Assembly: GCA_015709655.1 (NCBI GenBank)
Contig: CP054181.1
Span: 919,262-983,261, forward strand
Source of the DNA: Ignavibacteria bacterium
GTDB taxonomy: Bacteria > Bacteroidota > Ignavibacteria > Kapaibacteriales > Kapaibacteriaceae
Length of the DNA stretch: 64,000 nt
Direction of reading: 5' to 3'
Of the stretch, positions 1-10,357 are shown piece by piece (position 1 is the first letter of the stretch; the number at the start of each line of letters is the position of its first letter). Under the pieces are notes generated by a model. The model did no database searches. It saw only the letters and a list, made by a program, of their open reading frames with translations, and was not told the DNA's origin. The position numbers and the translations under genes were made by a program.

Positions 1-347
1 AGGCAATGATGTTTGCATGGAAGATTGCCAAACACGTTAAGAGTAACGCCATTGTGTATGCCCAGGCAGACCGGTCATTGGGCATCGGTGCCGGTCAGAT
101 GTCACGTGTTGATTCAGCGCGGATAGCTGCCTTAAAAGCATCTGATGCCAGACTCTCGTTGCAAGGATGTGCTGTAGCGTCCGATGCCTTTTTCCCTTTT
201 GCTGACGGATTACTGCAGGCTGCCCAAGCTGGTGCCACGTGCATCATTCAACCGGGGGGCTCTGTTAGGGATGATGAAGTGATTCAGGCAGCGAATGACC
301 ACGGGCTGGCAATGATGTTTACCGGGATGCGGCATTTCAAGCACTAG
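1..347 (+). CDS. purH: PurH, C-terminal fragment (bifunctional AICAR transformylase/IMP cyclohydrolase), 5' end outside window
   Basis: The frame is open from the window edge (first full codon at base 3) to a TAG at 345-347, so only the last ~115 residues are present. They match the end of the AICAR transformylase domain: a [11 protein letters not shown] stretch, [16 protein letters not shown], then [11 protein letters not shown] and [14 protein letters not shown], closing with [11 protein letters not shown] as PurH proteins do. The enzyme performs the last two steps of de novo IMP synthesis in the cytoplasm. The 3' end overlaps the convergent cyclase gene by 11 bp. Identification is very secure; the start and the cyclohydrolase half cannot be seen. 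Confidence 0.96.
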   Translation, partial: AMMFAWKIAKHVKSNAIVYAQADRSLGIGAGQMSRVDSARIAALKASDARLSLQGCAVASDAFFPFADGLLQAAQAGATCIIQPGGSVRDDEVIQAANDHGLAMMFTGMRHFKH

Positions 348-2457
348 GTGCCGTCATGGTCCACGTCTGCATCATACCCTTACCTTTCATCTCTCTTTTT
401 CCGCGTGACGTGAACGTTGCCAAACCGTCACCGATTTCCAACACTCGCTTCCGAAACTGATCAGATACATGAAGCTCGCCGGGCCCTGCTGTTTGTTCCA
501 AACGGGCGGCAACATTAACGGTATCGCCCCACACATCGTACACCATACGGATTTCACCGATTACTCCTGCACTAACCGGACCACAGTGCACACCGAACCG
601 CACCTTCAGTGTGTGATACTTTTCTGAGAACAACTCATGTTTTACCAGGGCTGAGGTGGTATCAGCAAAGGCACTAACAATTCGCTGCAACTCCAGCGCG
701 GCACCTACCATCCTTTCAACATGATCATTCTGCGGTACCGGTGCTCCTGCAACGGTCATGTACGAGTCGCCGAGCGTTTTAATTTTGGTAAGACCATGCC
801 GTGCGACCGCCTCATCGCACTGTTTATACAGGATATTAAGAAAATCTATTACTACAGCCGGTGATGTCGAGGCCGCCATTTGGGTGAAATTAACGATATC
901 AAAAAAGAGCACACTAACGTCATCAAACTGTTCGGCAATAAACGCCTCACCATTCAGTAACCTTTCAGCAATAGTAGCAGGGACCATATTCTCCAGCAGT
1001 ATGCGTTGCTGCTCGCGAACCCGCTGTTCTTCTTGCAGGGCAAGTGCATGTTCACGTTGTTGTGCTTCGAAACGCAGCTTTACCTCTACCATTGCCAGGT
1101 TCCGCTGCTTTTCGAGACCAAGGATTTTTTCATTGAGTTCACGATACCGCTCCAAATACCGCAACGCATCAGGAAACTGTCCGTACTTTTTATGGAGCAG
1201 ATATTGTAAGTTCAGTATCTGTACCAGTTCGTATTCCGTTCGCAAGGATGCAGCGACTTCTTCAATACTCCGGAGCAGGCCCAAGGCCCTTTCGTCATCC
1301 CCAATTTCGATTGCGATTTGTGCAGAAACCAATTTACACAGTACCAGCTGTGTATTCCAGTTCTGATCTGAAGCGTAAGCAGCTGCCTCACTGATCCTCT
1401 TCCAAGCCTCATCGGTATTACCAGTTCCAAGGAAAACCATGGCCATCTGGGTGTTCACTGTGCACAATCCTTTGTAGTCAGCTCCCGTGATACACAGTGT
1501 GGCAGCCTGTTCCAGATGATACAAAGCTTCGTCAAACCTGCATACACTTGTGAGTACTTCACCAAGTTGAATACTTTTTTCCGTAATCAGGTTGGCGTTC
1601 CCCAACTTCATGCCACAATCCAGTGCCTGCTTATACCAGCTTATGGCCATTGTTGGATTACCTGCAGCCTCATGAGTATTCCCAATCGCACCAAGCACAG
1701 TAGCAGTATATTCAACCTTATCGTGTCTCTGAAAAACATCTAATGCACCGTAAAACAGTTCCGCTGCTTCTGCGAAACGAGTCTGCTTTATGAAAAGAAT
1801 TCCAAGATTCGTAGCAACCATTGCACGTCGGACTTCGTCGCCTGACGTTTCAAACCCCTGTATCGCTTCTTTATAGTACTCTTCCGCTGTTGCAAAATTC
1901 CCGGAGTCCAGATGCAGGTTGGCAAGGTTTACGCGAACGCTGGTAACCTTTGTTATTGCTCCGCACAACTCCCACATTCGCTCTGCTTCTACCAGGAGCC
2001 GTTCTGCTCTGCCAAAGTCGCCCAAATAATGTTGTACGATGCCAAAACTCTCTAAAACGTAGCCAAGATATTTATTGTCGCCGGTGTTCCGGAAGTAGTC
2101 AACAACGGCAGTGTAATGCCTGGCAGCCAGGCTAAACTGTGAACCCAAATAGGCGGCATCTGCAATGCGAAGTTCTACCAGCCGGGCGGCATGGTACTCA
2201 CCCGCCTGTTCAAAAACAGACATCGCCAACGAATATCTGTCTATCAGTCCGGGCGATGACCCTGTGCCGAGCTCCACATCGGCCTGCAGGACATCGAATA
2301 CTGCCTGAACAATCGCATCGGGTGCTGAGTACGTCCCTGACCGCACAGTCTGTATTGTTGTCCGGCTAATGCTGGGATCATAATACGAAACCAGTTGCGG
2401 ATCAAGCTCCAGATGTGTTAGAATGTTATCTGCATGAACTACCGTGGTCGGATTCAT
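337..2457 (-). CDS. TPR-repeat class III adenylate cyclase
   Basis: 706 aa with no signal peptide or membrane segment. Residues ~90-440 are a run of tetratricopeptide-like helical repeats, ~440-500 a charged coiled linker, and ~512-690 a class III nucleotide cyclase domain. All catalytic positions are visible: metal-binding Asp520 (LFFDIVNFT) and Asp564 (TLGDSYM), purine-specifying Lys560 and Asp641 (VYDVWGD), and transition-state Asn648 and Arg652 (TVNVAAR). The Lys/Asp pair predicts ATP as substrate, giving cAMP; this is inference from family rules. The TPR part probably senses a protein partner. It starts 2 bp after the Lon-like gene's stop, so the two are likely co-transcribed. Its 3' end runs into purH. 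Confidence 0.9.
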   Translation of the reverse strand: MNPTTVVHADNILTHLELDPQLVSYYDPSISRTTIQTVRSGTYSAPDAIVQAVFDVLQADVELGTGSSPGLIDRYSLAMSVFEQAGEYHAARLVELRIADAAYLGSQFSLAARHYTAVVDYFRNTGDNKYLGYVLESFGIVQHYLGDFGRAERLLVEAERMWELCGAITKVTSVRVNLANLHLDSGNFATAEEYYKEAIQGFETSGDEVRRAMVATNLGILFIKQTRFAEAAELFYGALDVFQRHDKVEYTATVLGAIGNTHEAAGNPTMAISWYKQALDCGMKLGNANLITEKSIQLGEVLTSVCRFDEALYHLEQAATLCITGADYKGLCTVNTQMAMVFLGTGNTDEAWKRISEAAAYASDQNWNTQLVLCKLVSAQIAIEIGDDERALGLLRSIEEVAASLRTEYELVQILNLQYLLHKKYGQFPDALRYLERYRELNEKILGLEKQRNLAMVEVKLRFEAQQREHALALQEEQRVREQQRILLENMVPATIAERLLNGEAFIAEQFDDVSVLFFDIVNFTQMAASTSPAVVIDFLNILYKQCDEAVARHGLTKIKTLGDSYMTVAGAPVPQNDHVERMVGAALELQRIVSAFADTTSALVKHELFSEKYHTLKVRFGVHCGPVSAGVIGEIRMVYDVWGDTVNVAARLEQTAGPGELHVSDQFRKRVLEIGDGLATFTSRGKREMKGKGMMQTWTMTAPSA

Positions 2458-2459
2458 AA

Positions 2460-4892
2460 TTATCGGTTTACCCTCGAAGCGTCGTGCAAGATATCAAGTT
2501 TTTCTTTGACAACAGCAAATACCGATCCCTTGGGAAACTGCTTGTCCGTCTGAATATCTCCTGCGGGCAGGCCCATCATCAGTTCGATGGCATCTTCGAG
2601 CCGTTCAGCCGGATACAGATGGAATTTTCCATGTTGTACGGCGGCCACAACGTCTTCACGCAGCATCAAATCATGTACGTTCTGGTGAGGAAGTACAACC
2701 CCCTGAGTTCCGGTAAGCCCCTTATCCGTGCAGACCTCGTAAAAGCCAATTATTTTTTCGTTGATGCCACCAATTGCCTGAATATCACCTTTTTGATTAA
2801 TTGATCCGGTGATAGCCAGATCCTGGCGAACCGGTATATTGCTGATGGCACTCAGCAGCGCGATTATCTCTGCCACGCTGGCGCTATCTCCGTCCACTCC
2901 GCCATACGACTGTTCAAAGGCAATACTTGCAGTAAAGCTCATCGACTGGGAGCGTGAAAAGATCGATCTGAGCAGACCCGATAGAATTAGAACACCCTTG
3001 TTGTGAATCGGACCCGACATATCGACTTCCCGCTCGATGTTAATGATCCCTGCATTCCCGGCGCTCACGGTTGCAGTAATCCGAGATGGTTTACCGTATG
3101 CCATGATCCCGCTCTGATAAATCGTCAGTCCATTGATTTGCCCTACCCTGCTGCCTTCAACATCAATCAGCAGACTGCCTTTTACAATTTGTTCGCGTAG
3201 GCGTTCATCAACGCTGTTGCTGCGCCACCGGCGCTGTTCCAGGGCCGTTCGAACGTGGGTGCGGGCAATCAGACTGGCGCCTGCAGCCCGAGCAAAAAAG
3301 TCTGATTCCCGCATCAAGTCAGCTACGTAGCTAAACTGCAGCGTAATCTTCTCCTGCGAATCGGTATAGGCCACTGCCCACTCGATCAAGGCAGCCGCTC
3401 CAGACGTGTCGCAGTGTAACAGGTTTTCTTGCTCGGCCATCTTGGCAAAAAACGACGCGTAGTCTTTAATCATTGCCGGCGTTCTGTCAGTTAAATCGTC
3501 AAACTCAGCATGAATCTTAAACATTTTATGAAAGTCCTCTTCGCCATCCCATAAGGCAAGGTAGATGGATGGATCGCCAAGAAGTATTACCTTGACGTTA
3601 ACCTCGATTGCATCGGGCTTGATTGCTGTGAGCTGACTCTGTGCATCGATGGGCTGTAGCTCAACCTTACCGTACAATATCACTTTTTTTAATGCCTGCC
3701 AGATAACGGGGTCAGCCAGCACGTCCATCGCATTCAAAACGATAAAGCCGCCGTCAGCCTTCAGAACCGAGCCGGCACGGATTTGAGTGAAGTCACTTGT
3801 GGTATAGCCTCTGGCATCCAGCCGACGCTCGATAATTCCAAAAAGTGAGGCATAGGTGGGTGATGTTTCGATAACGACGGGCGCCTCCCGCTGGTCGTAG
3901 TTATCAATAATCAGGTTAACACTCAGCACTCGTACAATTTCCGCACTTAGTTCCTCGGTAGCTTCGTCCACCGTGCCCGTGAGTTTTGCAGAGCTAACCT
4001 TCACGTATGATTCCAGGTTGTCAAGAATATACCGTGTTACTCCATCAAGGAATGCCGACACCCTGTCGCGCGGGAACGACCTGCGCACATCATCAAACAC
4101 TCCTTTTATCAGCAGGCCAACAGCCGATTGATCGTACTGTGAGAGTTCCTTCCGAAAGTCGGTCATTATTCGCATGCTGCGTCTGCCAATGTCATTCAAA
4201 CTGTCCCGGTGCCGGCTATAGGCATCTCTGATCGCGGCAAGTTGCTGGGCGGTAATCTTCCCTTCCTGAAACATCTGCTCCAGCTCTTCCGGTGTTGTGG
4301 GCTTCCCATCAATGAACGGAAAGACCTCGGTTCGCGTATTACCCTCTTCATCCTGGATGTGGCCAAGTACAAAGCCTTCGGGACGTAACTTTTGATCGAA
4401 CTCAACCAGAATTTGCTGTTCTTGAGCCTGATACCGCTGAATGATTTCCTTTCTGCCTTTCTGAAATCCTTCTTCTTCGAATAAATGCGGAATTCGACGC
4501 GCAAGAAAAGCGTAGGCATCATCAATCATTCTGCAAAACACACGCCCTTCTCCGGCGTGAAATCGAAGTAAAACCGGAGCATCCTCGCTCTTAAAATTAT
4601 TTACATATCCAAAGTCACTTAACTGTGGGCTCTCCGCCTTAAACTCGTCCAGGATCCCTCGTATCGTTGTCATCCGGCCGGTACCCACTACACCTGATGC
4701 CCAGATGTTATACCCCTGTGACCGTATTCGTGCGCCCAGCCGGAGCGCATCAACGGCTCTGTCCTGCCCTACGATTCTGCTAAGGGGCTTTAACTCACGT
4801 GTTGATTTGAAGGGTAATAATGTGCTCGGACATTTCCAGGTCAGTTCAGATGGACTGAGCTCTTGCCGTTTTCTCTTGGTTCGCTTTGCCAT
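2460..4892 (-). CDS. Lon-like (LonB/S16 family) ATP-dependent protease
   Basis: 810 aa, soluble. The N-terminal part carries an IVGQDRAVDALRLG stretch and a nucleotide-binding loop of the GTGR type (GVVGTGRMTT) instead of a canonical Walker A, as is usual in this Lon-related family. A long helical insertion follows, then an AAA-like segment (GGFIVLNAMDVL, near residue 385), and the S16 protease domain at the C-terminus. The catalytic dyad is visible as Ser670 (GGVDGDSAS) and Lys713 (GGINEKI), 43 residues apart as in E. coli Lon. It lacks the Lon substrate-binding N-domain, so it is not classical LonA. Located between the AddB-like nuclease gene (20 bp gap) and the cyclase gene (2 bp gap), suggesting a three-gene transcript. 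Confidence 0.9.
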   Translation of the reverse strand: MAKRTKRKRQELSPSELTWKCPSTLLPFKSTRELKPLSRIVGQDRAVDALRLGARIRSQGYNIWASGVVGTGRMTTIRGILDEFKAESPQLSDFGYVNNFKSEDAPVLLRFHAGEGRVFCRMIDDAYAFLARRIPHLFEEEGFQKGRKEIIQRYQAQEQQILVEFDQKLRPEGFVLGHIQDEEGNTRTEVFPFIDGKPTTPEELEQMFQEGKITAQQLAAIRDAYSRHRDSLNDIGRRSMRIMTDFRKELSQYDQSAVGLLIKGVFDDVRRSFPRDRVSAFLDGVTRYILDNLESYVKVSSAKLTGTVDEATEELSAEIVRVLSVNLIIDNYDQREAPVVIETSPTYASLFGIIERRLDARGYTTSDFTQIRAGSVLKADGGFIVLNAMDVLADPVIWQALKKVILYGKVELQPIDAQSQLTAIKPDAIEVNVKVILLGDPSIYLALWDGEEDFHKMFKIHAEFDDLTDRTPAMIKDYASFFAKMAEQENLLHCDTSGAAALIEWAVAYTDSQEKITLQFSYVADLMRESDFFARAAGASLIARTHVRTALEQRRWRSNSVDERLREQIVKGSLLIDVEGSRVGQINGLTIYQSGIMAYGKPSRITATVSAGNAGIINIEREVDMSGPIHNKGVLILSGLLRSIFSRSQSMSFTASIAFEQSYGGVDGDSASVAEIIALLSAISNIPVRQDLAITGSINQKGDIQAIGGINEKIIGFYEVCTDKGLTGTQGVVLPHQNVHDLMLREDVVAAVQHGKFHLYPAERLEDAIELMMGLPAGDIQTDKQFPKGSVFAVVKEKLDILHDASRVNR

Positions 4893-4912
4893 AAATACTT
4901 CTGATCAGTTAG

Positions 4913-7732
4913 TTAGGGATGTGCCTCTCCATAATCGGATACTCTGCAGATTTCACTGTACGAGCACTTTTCGCAGGCATTTTTTAACGGTTGCACCGAG
5001 TAGTAGGCCGATCTGATTCGGTCAGCAGCCTGACGTGTATGCACAAGAATTCCGGCTGCCGTATCAACCGCATCAGCGCTCGGGCCTTGCCTGCCCAGCC
5101 ATGATCTCGTATCCGGATCGTCTGCCGACCTTGCCTCCCGGCCAAACGTATGATAGCACATGCCAACAACGGTGCCCGGGATATTTTTATTGTTTAGCCA
5201 TTGCTGGACCACCCTGATATACAATGCAGCCTGTGTGCTTTCACCGCATTGTATTTTGATTACCGCTGGTATGGAGCTACGGCTTAGTTTATAGTCAACA
5301 ATCATGAACTCCAGCTGTCCATCGGTGCTTCGTACGTCAATTCTGTCAACCTTACAGTTTACTTTTCGGGGCGGAGTATAATCGTCAAGCTCAACATCAA
5401 ACTGATCAAACTCAAACAACCATGGTCTGAATTTAGTATCTTTTGCAACTTGCTGTTCCATCCTGAGCCAACGGCTCAGGATGCCGCTTCGACGTCCGTT
5501 GCTCACCAACATCCCGTCTTCCACCGTTTGCATTGGATATCCGCCAGGGTAGCGTATCCGCTTCTCCTGGTATATCAAGCATGCCTTTGCTACGAGGTCA
5601 TTAAAGTCTATCTCTTCCAGGTTAACAGAATGCTCAGAGATCTCGGCCGGATTACCCGCAGGGATGGCTCCTGTGGGCTTGTACGATTCGAACAGCTCCC
5701 TTGCAACTTCATGAAAAATCGTACCTCTCTCAGTAGGGTGAAGATCATCTGAAGGCATGTCGGTCTCGGCAACTTTAAGAACTGCTGACGCATAGTACTT
5801 GTATGGACATGCAATGGCGGTATCCAGTCGGGACGGGCTAATTGGTTGTTCGATTACCGTTTTCAGGTAGTGTTCTGTCTCCGAAATCAGATCTCCCTTC
5901 TGCAGTGCCTGCTGGAAAATCTCACCGCGATACTCGCAAGGATCCAGATAAAACCTGCGGTCTGCTTCGTTGAGCACTACATCATCATACTCTTGTGTTA
6001 AACTCTTAAGAGGAGAGGGTACCTGCGGTGCATTGGGGAGGAACTGCGACGGAATCGTGGGATCATCATCTACAAAAGCAGGATAGCTGGCAACCAGTAG
6101 TTTGGTTACTGAAGTAACCACATCAGTCCACTGCTCCTGCTCAAGGTCACGTTGTCGGCGTCCAATAAGGAGCTCGTTTACCGGGTCTTCCCTGAGCGAC
6201 GGGAGATTGCCGTCTGTCATCCCAAGCACAAAAACATACTCATATCGTAATGACCGCAGCTCATTTGGCTGTACAACGGCAATGCTACCGGCATCGGGGT
6301 TCAGGCTGCTAACAGTGATGGACTCAACAATCTTCCACCATCGCGCAAGATGAACACCGGCAGACTCGTGAATCAGACCAGTACGTTTGGCTGATCCCGC
6401 ATACTCGTCAAGACTTGCCAGCAGGTGCTGTCGTTCCGGAGTTTCGGTATCCGGCAGGAGTTGCTTCAGTGCTCCGGTGAAACGTTCAGCACTACTGTGA
6501 AGAAGGTGCCTTTCAATGTTCTCAATCTTTTTAATGTCAGTCATTACCTGTGAGCTAAGGTTGTTACTTCGGATCCGTTCAACCCACTCGTGCACACCGT
6601 TTCCTCCAACCATCCGGAGCACCTCGGCTGTGTCCCTCAACGCACAGTATTCGGGTGCATACTGCGGCGCACCGTCAAACGGAAGCATGATAAGGTCACG
6701 CGTTCGCCAGCCGTGTAAGTGAAATTCCACCACACCATGCAGAAGCTGTGCAGTAGCGCACATTGAGAGTTTCTGTTCGTTCACGATGGCAAGCGGAACC
6801 GAGTTCGCTGCATATTCCATAAGAAGAGGTTTGTATATATCCGGCACCACCGGCACGATGGCAATGTTGTGCAGGCTTACCTTGGCATTGTGCAGCTCCT
6901 TTACAGCACCAAGCACCCGCCTGACTTCACTGCGCACGGTAGGTGCCTGAAAAATATGTGTGGCTAATTTCGGCTCGGTCCCGGCCTCTTCCTGATGTTC
7001 GGGTTGAGAAAAACCATGTAGCAGTAACCATTGCAGAGCTTCTAAACTGGAGTTGCCCTCACTGGGAGCGGGTGCAAACTGTATTCCAACGCTTACTCCG
7101 GTCTCACGTAAGACGCATAATAATTCTCGATCGCATTGCGATAGGCCGTGCATTGCAACTACCAGTACTGTCTGCGGAAGTTTTTCAGGAATAGATGGGA
7201 CGGTTGAAATAACATGCTGCACAACATCAGCATAGTCAAACGTATTATCACCTTTTAGGATTTCATACTGTTCCCAGATACGTATCTTCTCTTCCGATCC
7301 GGGATAGAGCATAACACCGCCGTCACTTGGTAACAGTTGTAATGCTGTTGCCGGAGTCAGACCTTCCTGTTTCCACCGAAGCACGCTTAATGCGTTAAAC
7401 CCAGACGGTTGGAATTCAACCCCGGCATGTGTGAGTGCAGCATCCAGCAGCATGGTACACTCATGCACCTGCAGCTGTTGTACGGTATCGGTATTACCCG
7501 CACGAAAAAGCCATTCATAAAGCTGCGGGAAGGTAAACAACAACGGAACCGTCTCGGTTGCCCTGTACTGCGCCCAGGCACGACGCCATTCCGTTCGGTG
7601 ATTCATTGTGGGAAGTACGATTACCGCATTTGCCGGAACACTCTGCACCATTTGGGATACCGTGCCACACTGCAATACGTGCTCAAGCTCACGATGCGCT
7701 GCCCCAATGGCTATGTACCGCTGATGTTCCAC
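4913..7732 (-). CDS. AddB-like PD-(D/E)XK nuclease with iron-sulfur cluster
   Basis: 939 aa read from a GTG start (7730-7732); no ATG fits better, and a GGGG run lies just upstream. The C-terminal third is a RecB/AddB-type nuclease: VDRIDV then IVDYKLS give the Asp and Asp-x-Lys of the PD-(D/E)XK active site. Four cysteines, one near residue 642 (AIACPYKYY) and three at 920, 923 and 929 (CEKCSYSEIC), form the 4Fe-4S staple typical of AddB. The N-terminal two thirds look like an inactivated helicase: VFVLGMTDGNLP resembles AddB, but there is no Walker A at the N-terminus. No addA lies in the window. Role inferred as DNA end processing in recombination repair. Confidence 0.85.
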   Translation of the reverse strand: MEHQRYIAIGAAHRELEHVLQCGTVSQMVQSVPANAVIVLPTMNHRTEWRRAWAQYRATETVPLLFTFPQLYEWLFRAGNTDTVQQLQVHECTMLLDAALTHAGVEFQPSGFNALSVLRWKQEGLTPATALQLLPSDGGVMLYPGSEEKIRIWEQYEILKGDNTFDYADVVQHVISTVPSIPEKLPQTVLVVAMHGLSQCDRELLCVLRETGVSVGIQFAPAPSEGNSSLEALQWLLLHGFSQPEHQEEAGTEPKLATHIFQAPTVRSEVRRVLGAVKELHNAKVSLHNIAIVPVVPDIYKPLLMEYAANSVPLAIVNEQKLSMCATAQLLHGVVEFHLHGWRTRDLIMLPFDGAPQYAPEYCALRDTAEVLRMVGGNGVHEWVERIRSNNLSSQVMTDIKKIENIERHLLHSSAERFTGALKQLLPDTETPERQHLLASLDEYAGSAKRTGLIHESAGVHLARWWKIVESITVSSLNPDAGSIAVVQPNELRSLRYEYVFVLGMTDGNLPSLREDPVNELLIGRRQRDLEQEQWTDVVTSVTKLLVASYPAFVDDDPTIPSQFLPNAPQVPSPLKSLTQEYDDVVLNEADRRFYLDPCEYRGEIFQQALQKGDLISETEHYLKTVIEQPISPSRLDTAIACPYKYYASAVLKVAETDMPSDDLHPTERGTIFHEVARELFESYKPTGAIPAGNPAEISEHSVNLEEIDFNDLVAKACLIYQEKRIRYPGGYPMQTVEDGMLVSNGRRSGILSRWLRMEQQVAKDTKFRPWLFEFDQFDVELDDYTPPRKVNCKVDRIDVRSTDGQLEFMIVDYKLSRSSIPAVIKIQCGESTQAALYIRVVQQWLNNKNIPGTVVGMCYHTFGREARSADDPDTRSWLGRQGPSADAVDTAAGILVHTRQAADRIRSAYYSVQPLKNACEKCSYSEICRVSDYGEAHP

Positions 7733-7785
7733 ATTTTTCCCCGCTTAGTTGCACAAAGAAACCAACAATTTACTTGTTTCCATGC

Positions 7786-7854
7786 TGATGCCGGATACAT
7801 GAGAGTGCAAGGATTGTCTGTGGCACTCCAAATCACACTGTACAGCCGGCATCA
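7786..7854. repeat. Nested inverted repeat in the divergent intergenic region
   Basis: Perfect 9-bp arms TGATGCCGG (7786-7794) and CCGGCATCA (7846-7854) enclose a second perfect pair, GAGTGC (7803-7808) and GCACTC (7823-7828). It lies in the 264-bp gap between the divergent AddB-like and DUF2130 genes. There is no T-run, so it is not an obvious terminator; it may be a leader structure or operator. Function unknown. Confidence 0.5.
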
Positions 7855-7996
7855 ACAAATGTATTTATCTGTTTCGCCTATATTGCATTTGCCTGGCCGC
7901 AACAGCTGCCAGTAGCCTGTGCCGAAGATTACCGGACAAATGAACGGCACGCAGACATATGTTACCAACGCACTGTACCACTGCCTACAGAAAACC

Positions 7997-9265
7997 ATGA
8001 ACCAGATCGTTTGTCCCAATTGCAAGGAAGCTTTCACAATTGATGAAGCCAGCTACGCAAACATTGCGCTGCAAATCCGGGATCATCTGTTCGAGGAAGA
8101 GCTCCAGCGGAATCTACGCTACGCTGAAAAGGAAAAGCACAGCGCGGTTGCCCAAGCTGTTGCCGAAGTCACGAACAGACTTCGGGAGGAATTGGCGGCA
8201 AAGGAACAAATGCTGAACCAACTGAAAATGACGTCAAAGCTGACGTTGACGGAGGAAATACAAAAGCGAGACTCCGAAATCATTCAGCTGAAGCAGGAAT
8301 TCCGACGGGTTGAAGTAGAACAAGAACTTACCGTCACCACCGCCGTCAGAGATATCGAAAAAGAACGTGATGAGCTCAGACAGACCCTGCGAAATGCAGA
8401 GAACGAAAAGTTACTGCTCGAAAAAACGCTAACCGAGAAGTTTCAGGCTGAATTAAAGAAAAGCGAATTCATCATTAAGAGTAAGGACGAAGAAATTGCT
8501 CTGCACAAAGACATGAAGGTGCGCCTGTCAACCAAAATGATTGGCGAAACTCTTGAACAGCACTGTGAAACCGAATTTAACAAGCTGCGCGCAACAGCTT
8601 TCCCAAGAGTATACTTCGAAAAAGACAACGACGCACGCTCCGGAAGTAAGGGTGACTATATCTTCAGGGAAACCGATGAAAATGGTGTTGAAATCATCTC
8701 GATTATGTTCGAAATGAAGAACGAATCGGACTCGACAACCACAAAGCGTAAGAATGAAGACTTCCTGAAGGAGCTGGACAGAGACCGGACCGAGAAAAAC
8801 TGCGAGTACGCCGTCCTTGTATCCCTCCTCGAGGCCGACAGCGAGCTCTATAACACCGGTATTGTCGATGTGTCGCACCGATTCAAGAAGATGTACGTGA
8901 TTCGTCCGCAGTTCTTCATCCAGATAATCACCCTTTTACGTAATGCCGCTTTAAATGCTGTACAGTACAAGGCTGAACTTGCCCTGGCCCGAAGCCAGAG
9001 CGTGGACATTACCAATTTCGAAAGTAAAATCAACGCCTTTAAAGAAGGCTTTGCCAGGAATTACGAACTGGCAAGCAGGAAGTTTAAAACAGCAATCGAT
9101 GAAATTGATAAAACTATTGATCACCTGCAGAAAACCAAGGAAGCCTTACTCTCGTCCGATAATAATCTTCGGCTCGCAAATCAAAAGGCCGAGGATCTCA
9201 CCATCAAGAAGCTCACCCACGGCAATCCTACAATGAAGGCCAAGTTTGATGAGCTTAAGCAGTAA
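7997..9265 (+). CDS. DUF2130 domain-containing coiled-coil protein
   Basis: 422 aa from the ATG at 7997, chosen because DUF2130 proteins begin with a short Met-x-x-Ile-x-Cys-Pro-x-Cys motif, here [16 protein letters not shown]; the frame is open further upstream to a GTG at 7919. Residues 1-15 hold the CPNC pair, ~30-180 a long charged coiled coil, ~185-310 the conserved DUF2130 core ([39 protein letters not shown]), and the rest is helical. The core resembles restriction-endonuclease-like folds (a Glu-x-Lys in FEMKNES), so a DNA-related role is possible but unproven. It has no clear operon partner. Confidence 0.85.
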   Translation: MNQIVCPNCKEAFTIDEASYANIALQIRDHLFEEELQRNLRYAEKEKHSAVAQAVAEVTNRLREELAAKEQMLNQLKMTSKLTLTEEIQKRDSEIIQLKQEFRRVEVEQELTVTTAVRDIEKERDELRQTLRNAENEKLLLEKTLTEKFQAELKKSEFIIKSKDEEIALHKDMKVRLSTKMIGETLEQHCETEFNKLRATAFPRVYFEKDNDARSGSKGDYIFRETDENGVEIISIMFEMKNESDSTTTKRKNEDFLKELDRDRTEKNCEYAVLVSLLEADSELYNTGIVDVSHRFKKMYVIRPQFFIQIITLLRNAALNAVQYKAELALARSQSVDITNFESKINAFKEGFARNYELASRKFKTAIDEIDKTIDHLQKTKEALLSSDNNLRLANQKAEDLTIKKLTHGNPTMKAKFDELKQ

Positions 9266-9353
9266 TCCCGTATCACCGCACCAGTATGCCGGAGATGTTG
9301 GCGACTCCTGCCGCAACACCCATTGTCATTAATCAATCTTGGAGACTATACAC

Positions 9354-9947
9354 TTGTTTACCGGCCTCGTTGAATCTGTTGGAACCATTGTATCTGTACA
9401 GCGTCACCCAGATTCTGTTACCCTTATTCTTGATGCTCCTGCCATTATTCCCGGCACACTCGCAGATCACAGCATTGCCGTAATGGGATGTTGCCTTACC
9501 GTTGAAGAGGTTGCTGGCACCACGGTACGGTTTACGGTCGTGAACGAAACTCTACACAAAACCACACTGGGACGCCTCACAGAAGGAACACCTGTAAACG
9601 TGGAGCGGGCGATGAAGCTTGGTGACCGTGTAGGAGGACATCTCGTACAGGGTCATATCGACACCGTAGGAACAATTCGCGATGTGATCGGGCGATCTGC
9701 AGGCAAGGAGCTTGTCATCGAATTTCCACCGCAATGGCGCAGGAATGTGATTCCCACCGGCTCGGTTTGTGTTGACGGTGTATCGCTGACCGTAGCCGGA
9801 ATTAGCCCGCTATCAGCGGATGAGGCCTGGCTCAGAGTAGCCCTAATACCACATACCCTGGCAAACACAACAGCAGGTCTCCTTGATACCGGAGGTCAGG
9901 TTAATCTTGAATTTGACATGATGGGTAAATATGCGCTTCAAAACTGA
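9354..9947 (+). CDS. ribE: Riboflavin synthase, alpha chain
   Basis: 197 aa from a TTG start at 9354, giving the canonical N-terminus (M)FTGLVESVG; a GGAG ribosome-binding site sits at 9341-9344. The trimeric enzyme dismutates two molecules of 6,7-dimethyl-8-ribityllumazine to riboflavin. The protein shows the expected tandem lumazine-binding barrels: first with GCCLTVEE and TLGRLTEGTPVNVERAM then GGHLVQGHIDTVG, second with SVCVDGVSLTVAG and IPHTLANTT. Length is normal for the family. Its 3' end overlaps the convergent RsbW-like gene by 10 bp. No other riboflavin genes are nearby. Confidence 0.95.
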   Translation: MFTGLVESVGTIVSVQRHPDSVTLILDAPAIIPGTLADHSIAVMGCCLTVEEVAGTTVRFTVVNETLHKTTLGRLTEGTPVNVERAMKLGDRVGGHLVQGHIDTVGTIRDVIGRSAGKELVIEFPPQWRRNVIPTGSVCVDGVSLTVAGISPLSADEAWLRVALIPHTLANTTAGLLDTGGQVNLEFDMMGKYALQN

Positions 9948-10357
9948 AACACCATAAGCACCCGCATCCCTCCTTCAAGGCGTTCAAACCGGAGCTCTGT
10001 TGCCAGCTCCCGCATCACCAGCAACCCGCGCCCCCCCGGCTGCATCACCCTGTCGTCCGTACGAGGATCGGGCACGTCGTCGGGGCTGAATCCACTCCCG
10101 CAGTCGGTGATGCTGACCGTTAACCGGTTGGCCTCACAAGTAAGGTGCACCGTAACCTCCAGTGCAGGGTTTAGTTTGTTGCCATGAATGCACGCATTTG
10201 TTACTGCCTCAGTAACCGCAAGAATCACCGACTGAAGTCCATCAGCCTCAACAGATGAATGTTGTATGACTGCCGCTGCAATTGCTGGCTGAAGTAGCCG
10301 TGCTGCACCATGTGTGGACGGAAGCGTTATCACCATGTGTGAGCCCGGTACCATCAT
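9938..10357 (-). CDS. RsbW-like serine kinase / anti-sigma regulatory ATPase
   Basis: 139 aa, a stand-alone GHKL (HATPase_c_2) domain. Visible motifs are the N-box EAVTNACIHGN, the G1 box DCGSGF, and the G2-like GGRGLLVMREL. Such proteins phosphorylate anti-anti-sigma factors and sequester alternative sigma factors in partner-switching systems. No STAS-domain antagonist or sigma factor lies beside it, so the target is unknown. It overlaps the upstream outer-membrane protein gene by 4 bp (ATGA), suggesting translational coupling. Two adjacent ATG codons are possible starts; an AGGA lies at a suitable distance. Confidence 0.85.
   Translation of the reverse strand: MMVPGSHMVITLPSTHGAARLLQPAIAAAVIQHSSVEADGLQSVILAVTEAVTNACIHGNKLNPALEVTVHLTCEANRLTVSITDCGSGFSPDDVPDPRTDDRVMQPGGRGLLVMRELATELRFERLEGGMRVLMVFQF

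Noticed and set aside
758-1366. 202-codon frame antisense to the cyclase gene
   Set aside because: Product is Ser/Arg/Cys-rich without any motif, and the cyclase on the other strand has all catalytic residues.
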